Source: Paludibacteraceae bacterium
Lineage (GTDB): Bacteria > Bacteroidota > Bacteroidia > Bacteroidales > Paludibacteraceae
DNA length: 6,049 nt
Direction of reading: 5' to 3'
NCBI GenBank assembly: GCA_904502115.1
Contig: CAJGDW010000095.1
Location: 1 to 6,049 of the forward strand
The notes beneath the pieces are model-generated. The model was not told the origin of the DNA. It saw nothing but the letters and a program-made list of their open reading frames with translations, and did no database searches. Positions 1 to 5,839 of this stretch are shown here, piece after piece. A program made the position numbers and the translations under genes. Numbering within the stretch: the stretch's first letter is position 1; every line of letters starts with the position of its first letter.

Positions 1-539
1 CCTTCGTGATATTTTTCTAGGATGTTTTTATCGATACGAGGACGGTTGTAAAAACCATCGATATTGGCAATGGAAACCAGCTTACATAAGTTTTTGTAAC
101 CGGTTTTGTTTTTGGCCAATAGTATGAGGTGGTAACCGCTTGAGTCAACAATGTATTCTTTCCCGCTTTTACGATACGCTTTGTGGGCTTTGTCTTTATC
201 ATACAAGGTACGACGTGCACAATACGCCTCTACCCCAACAATGGGCTTGAAAGCCTGTTTTGCTTTTAGGCTTTCCAGTTCTTCGGTAAGTTTTGCTTTT
301 TCGTCTGCATCGGTAGTTTGCTCCAACTTTTCTTGGCAAGCCGCTACCTTTTCTTTGTACTTCTTGCTTACCTTTTTGGCATAATCGGTAAACTCCTTGG
401 CTCCGTACATATGGCCATGGTCTGTCAAGGCCAAAGCAGGCATACCCAAATCGACTGCTTTGTCAATTAGGTCTGCAATCTTTGACATTCCGTCTAGTAC
501 AGAGAAATGCGAGTGAACGTGTATGTGTACGAAACTCAT
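1..539 (-). CDS. dnaE: DNA polymerase III subunit alpha, N-terminal part (PHP domain), cut by the window edge
   Basis: This is the catalytic subunit of the replicative polymerase; only the first 179 complete codons are present and the gene continues beyond base 1. The ATG at 539-537 opens with FVHIHVHSHFSVLDGMSK, the classic start of the PHP domain. Visible PHP metal-ligand candidates are H7 and H9 (HxH), D16, D40-H41 in ALTDHGHMYGA, E104 in KPIVGVEAY and H137 in GYHLILLAKN. Residues about 55-97 are a Lys/Glu-rich, probably coiled-coil insert between TDYAKK and FKPIVG; from memory such inserts are usual in Bacteroidota DnaE. The fragment ends in the conserved FYNRPRIDKNILEKYHEG stretch. No stop interrupts it. 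No TAnnTTTG promoter is seen in the 164 nt between purN and dnaE, so co-transcription with purN is plausible. The product is cytoplasmic, at the replisome. The family assignment is very secure; the polymerase active site lies outside the window. Confidence 0.95.
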   Translation of the reverse strand, partial: MSFVHIHVHSHFSVLDGMSKIADLIDKAVDLGMPALALTDHGHMYGAKEFTDYAKKVSKKYKEKVAACQEKLEQTTDADEKAKLTEELESLKAKQAFKPIVGVEAYCARRTLYDKDKAHKAYRKSGKEYIVDSSGYHLILLAKNKTGYKNLCKLVSIANIDGFYNRPRIDKNILEKYHE

Positions 540-540
540 A

Positions 541-722
541 TTTTTTTGTTGACTAATCGACGAATCGACGAATCGACGAATCGATTTTATTGTTGACTAA
601 TCGGCTTTTTTATTGACTAATCGGTGAATCGGTGAATCGGTGAATCGGTGAATCGGTGAATCGGTGAATCGACTAAACGACTAAACGACTAAACGACTTT
701 TGACTATAGACTTTGGACTAGT
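541..722. repeat. Hierarchical octamer/heptamer tandem repeat array between purN and dnaE
   Basis: Written on the plus strand, the array has 15 octamers fitting GRYKAAWC. It falls into three modules, each opened by a T-rich 10-mer (541-550, 585-594, 605-614) followed by GACTAATC. Module 1 is GACTAATC (551-558) plus three GACGAATC (559-582) and a trailing GA. Module 2 is one GACTAATC plus GG (595-604). Module 3 is GACTAATC (615-622), six GGTGAATC (623-670), three GACTAAAC (671-694), then four heptamers of form GACNNNN: GACTTTT, GACTATA, GACTTTG and GACTAGT (695-722). Variants are uniform within each block, as expected from slippage or unequal exchange. The last three heptamers overlap the purN stop codon and final codons. 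There are no unique spacers of CRISPR length and no strong self-complementarity. The function is unknown; the array would be in any purN-dnaE transcript and in the dnaE leader. Confidence 0.95.
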
Positions 723-1270
723 TGTTCTACAACTTTGGGATACCATTCGTATTCGAGGGCATGCACTTTGGTTGCTACATCGGCAGGCGAATCGGTGGGC
801 AATACTTCGCAAACAGCTTGAAATACCACATCGCCAGCATCGTATTCATCGTTTAAATAATGAATGGTAATGCCCGATTCGGTTTCGGCAGCAGCCACTA
901 CTGCCTCGTGCACTCTATCACCATGCATGCCTTTGCCGCCATATTTAGGCAAAAGCGATGGATGGATATTAACAATGCGTTGTGGGAAGGCTTCTAACAT
1001 CTCATCGTCTATCATGACCATATAGCCTGCCAACACCACAAACTGAATGTCGTTTTCTTGTAAAAATTTTAGAACGGTACCGTTGGTAAATTCTTCTTTA
1101 GTATAGGTATAAGATGGAACGCCTAATGCATTTGCCCTAGCATGCACACCTGCGCCTGCTTTATTAGACAAAACAAAAGGAATTTCCATGCTGGGATGAT
1201 TCGTAAAATACTTGATTAAATTTTCGGCATTAGTGCCAGATCCACTCGCAAAAACAGCTATTTTTTTCAT
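704..1270 (-). CDS. purN: Phosphoribosylglycinamide formyltransferase (GAR transformylase, PurN type)
   Basis: It transfers a formyl group from 10-formyltetrahydrofolate to glycinamide ribonucleotide, the third step of de novo purine synthesis, in the cytoplasm. The protein is 188 residues, a normal PurN length. It begins MKKIAVFASGSGTNAENLI, the phosphate-binding GSGTN loop at about 10-14. The catalytic set is visible: N101 and H103 in VNIHPSLLPKY and D144 in YDAGDVVF, equivalent to Asn106, His108 and Asp144 of the E. coli enzyme. The ATG at 1270-1268 is preferred over an in-frame TTG at 1285-1283, because the conserved protein starts at MKKIAVF and the candidate promoter at 1295-1302 would leave almost no leader for the TTG. 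The 3' end is odd: the TAG stop (704-706) and the last codons (to 722) lie inside heptamer units of the repeat array. It is divergent from acpP and upstream of dnaE on the same strand. Confidence 0.95.
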   Translation of the reverse strand: MKKIAVFASGSGTNAENLIKYFTNHPSMEIPFVLSNKAGAGVHARANALGVPSYTYTKEEFTNGTVLKFLQENDIQFVVLAGYMVMIDDEMLEAFPQRIVNIHPSLLPKYGGKGMHGDRVHEAVVAAAETESGITIHYLNDEYDAGDVVFQAVCEVLPTDSPADVATKVHALEYEWYPKVVEQLVQSL

Positions 1271-1294
1271 CTTTCTATTTAACAATGTTGGTCA

Positions 1295-1302
1295 CAAAAA
1301 TA
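1295..1302 (-). promoter_or_regulatory. Candidate Bacteroidota -7 element for purN
   Basis: Read on the minus strand, the octamer is TATTTTTG, an exact match to the TAnnTTTG -7 consensus of the Bacteroidota primary sigma factor. A weak -33 candidate, TTAG against TTTG, lies 20 nt upstream (plus 1323-1326). Transcription would start near 1290, giving a leader of roughly 20 nt before the ATG at 1270. The position supports the assignment, but the motif is short and A/T-rich, so chance occurrence is possible. Confidence 0.5.
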
Positions 1303-1341
1303 ACACAATTAAATGGGGAGTTCTAATATTTTTCAGGTTTT

Positions 1342-1350
1342 TTATCCACA
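1342..1350 (+). other. Single DnaA-box-like 9-mer
   Basis: TTATCCACA is identical to the strong form of the DnaA-box consensus TTATNCACA. A one-mismatch copy on the other strand, TGTGCATAC, is at 1499-1507. No cluster of boxes or unwinding element accompanies it, so this is not an origin. A chance match or a single regulatory DnaA site are both possible. Confidence 0.25.
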
Positions 1351-1358
1351 AAAAATAC

Positions 1359-1370
1359 CTTTCTAGAAAG
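1359..1370. repeat. Perfect 12-bp palindrome, possible operator
   Basis: CTTTCTAGAAAG is fully self-complementary and sits between the two divergent promoter candidates, about 57 bp upstream of the purN -7 element. It overlaps by one base an imperfect dyad at 1336-1359. A dimeric regulator could bind such a site, but no regulator is encoded in the window and the motif matches none that I know. A role is inference only. Confidence 0.3.
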
Positions 1371-1545
1371 CACCCTAAATAGTCCGTTTTGACTCGTTTA
1401 ATAGTTTTGTAACATTCTTATAACTTTACTGATTATCAATATTTTAAACACTAATTAACAATAATATCATTAGAAAAACTGCACATTTTTTTGAATTTTG
1501 TGCATACTTTTCGTTAAAAAAAGGCAATAATTCGGATTTTATACC

Positions 1546-1553
1546 TATCTTTG
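1546..1553 (+). promoter_or_regulatory. Candidate Bacteroidota -7 element for the acpP operon
   Basis: TATCTTTG matches TAnnTTTG exactly, 41 bases before the acpP ATG. No clear TTTG -33 element is found at the usual distance of about 19-21 nt upstream; that stretch (1519-1529) is A-rich. Transcription would start near 1559, leaving a leader of about 35 nt, A/T-rich and without a Shine-Dalgarno, as is common for highly expressed Bacteroidota genes. This is the only promoter candidate that I see for the four-gene run. Confidence 0.65.
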
Positions 1554-1594
1554 CATTGCTAAAATAAATAATTCACTAACTAAATTTTATTTTT

Positions 1595-1831
1595 ATGTCT
1601 GAAGTTGCAGCTAAAGTAAAAGCAATCATCGTCGAAAAATTAGGCGTTGATGAAAACGAAGTAGTAGAAAGCGCTAGCTTTACCAATGATCTAGGTGCCG
1701 ATTCGTTGGATACCGTAGAAATGATCATGGATTTCGAAAAAGAATTTAACGTTACTATTCCTGACGAAGCAGCAGAAGAAATTGCTACTGTAGGTGACGC
1801 TATTGCTTACATCGAAAACAAATTAAAATAA
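1595..1831 (+). CDS. acpP: Acyl carrier protein
   Basis: This is the small acidic carrier to which growing acyl chains are attached by a 4'-phosphopantetheine arm during type II fatty acid synthesis. It has 78 residues, the standard size, and is strongly acidic. The attachment motif GADSLDTVE places the modified serine at S37, and helix 2 follows as [23 protein letters not shown], the typical recognition surface for partner enzymes. The ATG at 1595 follows an A/T-rich leader (ACTAAATTTTATTTTT) with no Shine-Dalgarno. fabF follows after 22 nt, the acpP-fabF pairing seen across many bacteria. A dedicated polyketide or aryl-polyene carrier is unlikely, because the neighbours are a housekeeping FabF and RNase III. 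Confidence 0.97.
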   Translation: MSEVAAKVKAIIVEKLGVDENEVVESASFTNDLGADSLDTVEMIMDFEKEFNVTIPDEAAEEIATVGDAIAYIENKLK

Positions 1832-1853
1832 GCGACCTTCCCTCTTTAATATA

Positions 1854-3104
1854 ATGAAAAGAGTCGTTATTACTGGACTTGGAGCTCTTACTCCTATTGG
1901 CAACAACGTTCCCGATTTTTGGAACGCAATGCTAGAAGGAGTAAGCGGCGCTGGTCCTATTACTCATTTTGATGCTTCTAAACACAAAACCCAATTCGCT
2001 TGCGAATTAAAGGGTTTTCAAACATCCGAACACTTCGACAGAAAAGAAGCTCGTAAATTCGACCTTTATTCTCAATATGCTATTGTAGCCGCTCGTGAAG
2101 CCATCAACGATGCTAAACTTGCGCTTGATACTGAAGATAAAGATCGTATTGGCGTTATCTTGGGTATTGGTATTGGTGGTATCCAATCGCTAGAAAAAGA
2201 AATCATGGATTACGCAACTAGCGATGGCACCCCACGTTTTAGCCCCTTCTTTATTACCAAAATGATTGCCAATATGGCCAGTGGTCATATTGCCATGGAA
2301 TACGGTTTCCGCGGTCCTAACAACATTTGCTCATCTGCTTGTGCATCTAGCAACAGTGCCATTGCATCGGCTATCGACCAAATTCGTTTAGGACGTGTTA
2401 ATGTCATGATTACAGGGGGTGCCGAAGCACCTATCTGTGCAGCTGGCATTGGGGGATTCAACAACATGCATGCCCTATCTACCCGTAACGACAGCCCACA
2501 AACTGCTTCACGTCCATTTAGCAAAAGCCGCGATGGTTTTGTTATGGGCGAAGGTGCAGGATGTATTGTCTTGGAAGAATTAGAACACGCCCTAGCAAGG
2601 GGAGCAAAAATTTATGCCGAAGTTGCCGGCACAGGCGCATCGGCCGATGCCTACCACATTACTGCATCGCATCCAGAAGGATTAGGAGCCATTTTGTCAA
2701 TGCAACGTGCCCTAGATGATGCTGGCATGAAAGTAGAAGACATCGATTACATCAACGTACACGGAACATCTACCCCTGTGGGTGATATCTCGGAAGTAAA
2801 AGCAATCCTTAAATTGTTTGGCGAACACGCCTACAAACTAAACATCAGCTCTACCAAATCGATGGTAGGTCACCTAATGGGAGCCGCTGGAGCTGTAGAA
2901 GGCATTGCTACTATCCTATCCGTATGCAACGATATTGTTCCTCCCACTATCAATTTTGCTGGCGACGAAGACGAAGCAATTGATTATCGTCTTAACTTCA
3001 CCTTTAACCAACCACAAAAGCGCACCATCAAGGCTGCTCTTTCTAATACCTTTGGTTTTGGTGGACAGAACGCAAGCATCATCATCAAAAAATTTGATCA
3101 ATAA
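1854..3104 (+). CDS. fabF: Beta-ketoacyl-[acyl carrier protein] synthase II
   Basis: This condensing enzyme adds malonyl-ACP to acyl-ACP with release of CO2, elongating fatty acids in the cytoplasm. The 416 residues match the usual FabF length. The thiolase-fold catalytic residues fall at the same numbers as in E. coli FabF: C163 in SSACASSNSA, H303 in NVHGTSTPVGD, K335 in SSTKSMVGH and H340 in VGHLMGAAG; the gatekeeper F400 is in SNTFGFGGQN. The N-terminal MKRVVITGLGALTPIGN is typical, supporting the ATG at 1854. The ACASS form around the cysteine differs from the E. coli ACATG but is usual for Bacteroidota. It is 22 nt after acpP and 18 nt before rnc, with no terminator on either side, so co-transcription is likely. 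FabB is less likely from the overall sequence and the acpP neighbour. Confidence 0.97.
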   Translation: MKRVVITGLGALTPIGNNVPDFWNAMLEGVSGAGPITHFDASKHKTQFACELKGFQTSEHFDRKEARKFDLYSQYAIVAAREAINDAKLALDTEDKDRIGVILGIGIGGIQSLEKEIMDYATSDGTPRFSPFFITKMIANMASGHIAMEYGFRGPNNICSSACASSNSAIASAIDQIRLGRVNVMITGGAEAPICAAGIGGFNNMHALSTRNDSPQTASRPFSKSRDGFVMGEGAGCIVLEELEHALARGAKIYAEVAGTGASADAYHITASHPEGLGAILSMQRALDDAGMKVEDIDYINVHGTSTPVGDISEVKAILKLFGEHAYKLNISSTKSMVGHLMGAAGAVEGIATILSVCNDIVPPTINFAGDEDEAIDYRLNFTFNQPQKRTIKAALSNTFGFGGQNASIIIKKFDQ

Positions 3105-3122
3105 ACCTTTACTTGTACAAAA

Positions 3123-3905
3123 TTGATTAAAAATATTTTTGGTAGAGTACGGTTCGCTTTCAAAAGAGAGGAACCGTATTCTCATTTAAAAAAGATACTG
3201 GGTTTCTCTCCTATCGATTTAGAGATATACAAATTGGCGTTGCGTCACCGTTCTAGCAACACCAACCGACCTAAAGACAAGTTATACAACAACGAACGAC
3301 TTGAATTTTTGGGTGATTCTATTTTAAGTTCTGTTGTTTCGGATATCATATACCACGAATTTCCCGAACAACGCGAAGGAGAGCTAACCACTTTGCGCTC
3401 AAAGCTTGTACAACGAGATACATTGGACAAATTGGCCGTTGAGATTGGTTTGCAACCCCTTATTATGAGCAATAACAAGGGACGCAACAACAACGAAGGC
3501 CATATCAATGGAAATGCTTTTGAAGCTTTGATAGGCGCCATCTACCTAGACAGAGGGTATGCCTATTGCAAAAAATTCATGTTAAAATTAATCCGCGAAC
3601 AAAAGCTAGACATGCAGCGTTTGAGTCGTTGGGAAATTAATTTTAAATCGAAATTCATAGAGTGGACACAACGTAGAAAGGTAACCTATCGTTTTGACCA
3701 CACCCCTGTATCGAACGATACCAACAAAACCATTGTCTCTTTCCAGGCCAAATTGTATGTAGAGGATATTCTTGTGGGCGAAGGCATGGGTAAGAGCAAA
3801 AAAGAGGCGGAGCAAAAAGCCTGCAACGAAGCTTTATCGACCATTAAAAGAAAAAGCTTCAAGGTGCAACTCAATCAAATTAAACCGGATGTATCGACGA
3901 TATGA
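3123..3905 (+). CDS. rnc: Ribonuclease III
   Basis: This Mg2+-dependent, dimeric endonuclease cuts double-stranded RNA, including rRNA precursors and structured mRNAs. The 260 residues hold an RNase III domain (about 20-160) with the signature NERLEFLGDSIL at 57-68, giving E58, E61 and D65, and E134 in NAFEALIGAIYLDRG. The position of E. coli D114 is N131 here, a change that I recall as common in Bacteroidota. A double-stranded RNA-binding domain follows (about 171-243), ending in GEGMGKSKKEAEQKACNEAL. No ATG exists near the N-terminus; the next in-frame methionine is at residue 115, inside the catalytic domain. The TTG at 3123 is therefore the start, giving IKNIFGRVRFAFKREE before ILGF, as in Bacteroides-like homologues. 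The frame is the same as fabF, separated only by the fabF TAA and six codons. The ligase gene follows after 21 nt. Confidence 0.96.
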   Translation: MIKNIFGRVRFAFKREEPYSHLKKILGFSPIDLEIYKLALRHRSSNTNRPKDKLYNNERLEFLGDSILSSVVSDIIYHEFPEQREGELTTLRSKLVQRDTLDKLAVEIGLQPLIMSNNKGRNNNEGHINGNAFEALIGAIYLDRGYAYCKKFMLKLIREQKLDMQRLSRWEINFKSKFIEWTQRRKVTYRFDHTPVSNDTNKTIVSFQAKLYVEDILVGEGMGKSKKEAEQKACNEALSTIKRKSFKVQLNQIKPDVSTI

Positions 3906-3926
3906 TGCATCCATAATTTATATTTT

Positions 3927-5744
3927 ATGCAAAAACCATTTCAGTTATCAACCCTGCTTAGCGATCAGGTTAAGAAGTATGGAAAGCGCGCGGCGATGTT
4001 TTACCGTGATGCACTAAGCAAAAAGTGGCTTCCTGTTTCATGGAACGAATTTTATGAAAAGGTAGAAACGTTGGCAGGAGCACTTATCGAATCGAAAGTA
4101 AAATCGGAAGAAAAAGTGGGTATTTTTGCCCCTAACATGCCAGAATCAATTATGGCCGATTTTGCTAATTACGCAGTACATGCGGTATCGGTACCCATGT
4201 ATGCTAACTCTACCACCTCTCAGATTGAATTCATTGTAGACGACTCTGAGATTGGTATTATTTTTACAGGCGATCAGTACCAATACGACATCGCTTGCGA
4301 AGTTCTTAAAACCTCTAAAACCTTGCACACCGTTGTGGCCATGTCGTCGGCGGTAGATTTGAAAGGTGTAAAAGGTGGTATCAGCCTAAAAGACTATTTG
4401 GAAATAGGCAAAAAGAACCCCAACACCGAAATTATTAACCAACGCAGAGCCTTGAGTACACAAGACGATTTGGTTAATATTTTGTACACATCGGGTACTA
4501 CTGGTCAGCCCAAAGGCGTTATGCTGCACCAGTACAACTACAGCGAAATTATGCGTACCCACAACGACATCTTGAGTTTGTTAAACGACAAAGACACCTC
4601 GATGTGTTTCTTACCACTTACCCACGTTTTTGAACGTGCATGGACCTATTTCTGCCTACAAAAAGGCATTCAAGTGTACGTAAACAAAGACACTGCTGCT
4701 ATTGCTAGCATCATGCCAGAGGTACGTCCTACGGTAATGTGCGCCGTTCCTCGTTATTGGGAAAAAGTATACGCTGCCGTACAAGCTAAAATTGAGTCGA
4801 GCCCTAGCCTTGTACAAAAACTATTCCGCTACTCTATTAAGTTGGGTTACAAACGCAACTTGGAATACAAACGCTACGGCAAATGCTCGCCCATGAAAAT
4901 TGGTTTGCCTTACAAACTCATTGCCAAACCACTGTTCAACAAGGTGAAAAAGGTAGCTGGTATTGACAATGGACGCCTGTTCCCCGTTGCTGGTGCTCGC
5001 TTATCGGACGAAATCAATGAATTCTTGCACGCATTGGACATTAAGATTTGCTACGGTTACGGTCTAACCGAATCTTGCGCAACCGTATGTTGCTACGATG
5101 CTCACATGAAAAACTACATCATCGGTTCGGTGGGTAAAATCATCCCCGATTTGCAAGTAAAAATATCGAGCGAAGGCGAAATCTTGTTAAAAGGTAAAAC
5201 CATTACAGCAGGTTACTACAAACGTCCCGATGCCAACAAAGAAGCCTTTACAGAAGATGGATTCTTTAGAACTGGCGATGCGGGTTACCTTGATATGGAA
5301 AATAACTTGTACATTACCGAACGTATCAAAGACTTATTTAAAACCGCTGGTGGCAAGTACATTGCCCCACAAATGCTAGAGAGCATTATTTGCGACGACG
5401 CATTGGTAGAACAAGCCGTTGCCATTGGTAACGAGCGTAAATACGTTTCGATGTTAATTGTACCCGATTACACCGTATTGGAACCCATTGCTAAAAACAA
5501 AGGCATTAATTATACCTCGCGCGCGGAGTTGATTCAACACCCCGAAGTTATTGCTTTGTACGAAGGCATGGTACATACCCGCAACCAAAATTTGGCGCGT
5601 TACGAACAAATTAAACGCATCACCTTGCTAGAAAAACCCTTTACCATGGAGCAAGGTCACCTTACCAATACCCTAAAAATTAAACGTAAGGTAGTGAACG
5701 AATTGTTCGCCAAAGAAATTGATGCGATGTATCCTAATGATTAG
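3927..5744 (+). CDS. Long-chain fatty acid--CoA ligase (AMP-forming, FAA1/COG1022-type)
   Basis: It activates free fatty acids with ATP to an acyl-adenylate and then to acyl-CoA, for lipid assembly or degradation. The 605 residues carry the adenylate-forming motifs in order: the P-loop YTSGTTGQPKG (187-197), FLPLTHVFERAW (228-239), a long-chain-type signature, YGLTES (378-383), FFRTGDAGYLD (446-456) with D451, ITERIKDLFKTAGGKY (463-478) with hinge-region R466, and the C-terminal TNTLKIKRK (580-588) with the probable catalytic lysine K584. No signal peptide or membrane helix is evident, so a cytoplasmic or membrane-associated enzyme is expected. The length and the FERAW motif point to the ACSL-like group rather than the E. 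coli FadD type. The ATG at 3927 is 21 nt after rnc, with an A/T-rich leader and no Shine-Dalgarno. The exact chain-length preference and the proper gene symbol cannot be read from the sequence. Confidence 0.92.
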   Translation: MQKPFQLSTLLSDQVKKYGKRAAMFYRDALSKKWLPVSWNEFYEKVETLAGALIESKVKSEEKVGIFAPNMPESIMADFANYAVHAVSVPMYANSTTSQIEFIVDDSEIGIIFTGDQYQYDIACEVLKTSKTLHTVVAMSSAVDLKGVKGGISLKDYLEIGKKNPNTEIINQRRALSTQDDLVNILYTSGTTGQPKGVMLHQYNYSEIMRTHNDILSLLNDKDTSMCFLPLTHVFERAWTYFCLQKGIQVYVNKDTAAIASIMPEVRPTVMCAVPRYWEKVYAAVQAKIESSPSLVQKLFRYSIKLGYKRNLEYKRYGKCSPMKIGLPYKLIAKPLFNKVKKVAGIDNGRLFPVAGARLSDEINEFLHALDIKICYGYGLTESCATVCCYDAHMKNYIIGSVGKIIPDLQVKISSEGEILLKGKTITAGYYKRPDANKEAFTEDGFFRTGDAGYLDMENNLYITERIKDLFKTAGGKYIAPQMLESIICDDALVEQAVAIGNERKYVSMLIVPDYTVLEPIAKNKGINYTSRAELIQHPEVIALYEGMVHTRNQNLARYEQIKRITLLEKPFTMEQGHLTNTLKIKRKVVNELFAKEIDAMYPND

Positions 5745-5762
5745 TTAGTTGCTACGCAATGA

Positions 5763-5782
5763 GTAATCGGTTAACCGACTAC
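5763..5782. repeat. 20-bp inverted repeat after the ligase gene, resembling the octamer array
   Basis: The arms GTAATCGGTT and AACCGACTAC are complementary with one mismatch, around a perfect CGGTTAACCG core (5768-5777). The words GTAATCGG and CCGACTA resemble the GACTAATCGG junction of the array at 615-624 and its reverse complement. It lies 18 bases after the ligase stop and 4 bases before the terminator stem. It could be a remnant or seed of the same repeat family, a second weak hairpin or an operator; the sequence does not decide. Confidence 0.5.
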
Positions 5783-5786
5783 AAAT

Positions 5787-5817
5787 AAACCCCACCGGAT
5801 AACGCCAGTGGGGTTTT
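5787..5817. terminator. Bidirectional rho-independent terminator
   Basis: A perfect 9-bp stem, AAACCCCAC (5787-5795) with GTGGGGTTT (5808-5816), encloses a 12-base loop. The plus strand continues with T-rich TTTTATT and the minus strand with TTTATTT, so the hairpin can end transcription from both sides. It sits 42 bases after the ligase stop and 23 bases beyond the stop of the convergent gene, as expected between converging units. Confidence 0.9.
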
Positions 5818-5839
5818 ATTGTGTTACTAAACAGCGTCT

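Larger units (their letters stand above)
1271..1594. other. Divergent intergenic region between purN and acpP, no gene seen
   Basis: This is 324 bases of strongly A/T-rich DNA between two divergent genes, with no convincing ORF on either strand. It holds a candidate promoter for purN (1295-1302, minus) and one for acpP (1546-1553, plus), a perfect 12-bp palindrome CTTTCTAGAAAG (1359-1370), an imperfect dyad with GGT/ACC ends and T/A-rich arms (1336-1359), and the 9-mer TTATCCACA (1342-1350), which equals a consensus DnaA box. About 180 bases between the palindrome and the acpP promoter have no feature that I can name; they may hold A/T-rich upstream promoter sequence. Confidence 0.7.

Noticed and set aside
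17..384. Two short ORFs (17-220 minus, 151-384 plus) over the left edge
   Set aside because: Both are other-frame readings of the dnaE PHP region, whose own frame is open from 539 to the window edge and carries conserved motifs.
541..722. Possible CRISPR array
   Set aside because: The units are 7-8 bases, directly abutting and without unique spacers of about 30 bases; the T-rich 10-mers are similar to each other. No cas gene is present.
1271..1285. Longer purN start at TTG 1285 (adds MLNRK)
   Set aside because: The conserved protein begins at MKKIAVFASGSGTN, an ATG is available there, and the promoter candidate would leave only a few bases of leader for the TTG.
1381..1405. AGTCCGTTTTGACTCGTTTA as a further relic of the octamer family
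   Set aside because: It shares the words AGTC, GACT and CGTTTA with the array but has no regular 8- or 7-base period; the resemblance may be chance in A/T-rich DNA.
1342..1507. Replication origin, because dnaE and a DnaA-box-like 9-mer are close
   Set aside because: There is one perfect box and one imperfect box 150 bases apart, with no cluster, no 13-mer-like unwinding repeats and no dnaA or dnaN nearby.
2322..2365. FabF active site ACASSNSA instead of ACATG as a possible specialised synthase
   Set aside because: C163, H303, K335 and H340 are all present at canonical positions, ACASS is common in Bacteroidota FabF, and the acpP and rnc neighbours mark it as the housekeeping enzyme.
2285..2524. 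Minus-strand ORF of 79 codons inside fabF
   Set aside because: It lies wholly within a clearly real gene, its translation looks like no protein family, and it has no promoter or leader of its own. The same holds for the other antisense frames at 2916-3185, 3245-3541, 3606-3815, 3686-3874 and 4146-4328.
3772..4017. Plus-strand ORF bridging rnc and the ligase gene
   Set aside because: It is an out-of-frame reading of the rnc 3' end and the ligase 5' end, both of which have strong motif support in their own frames.
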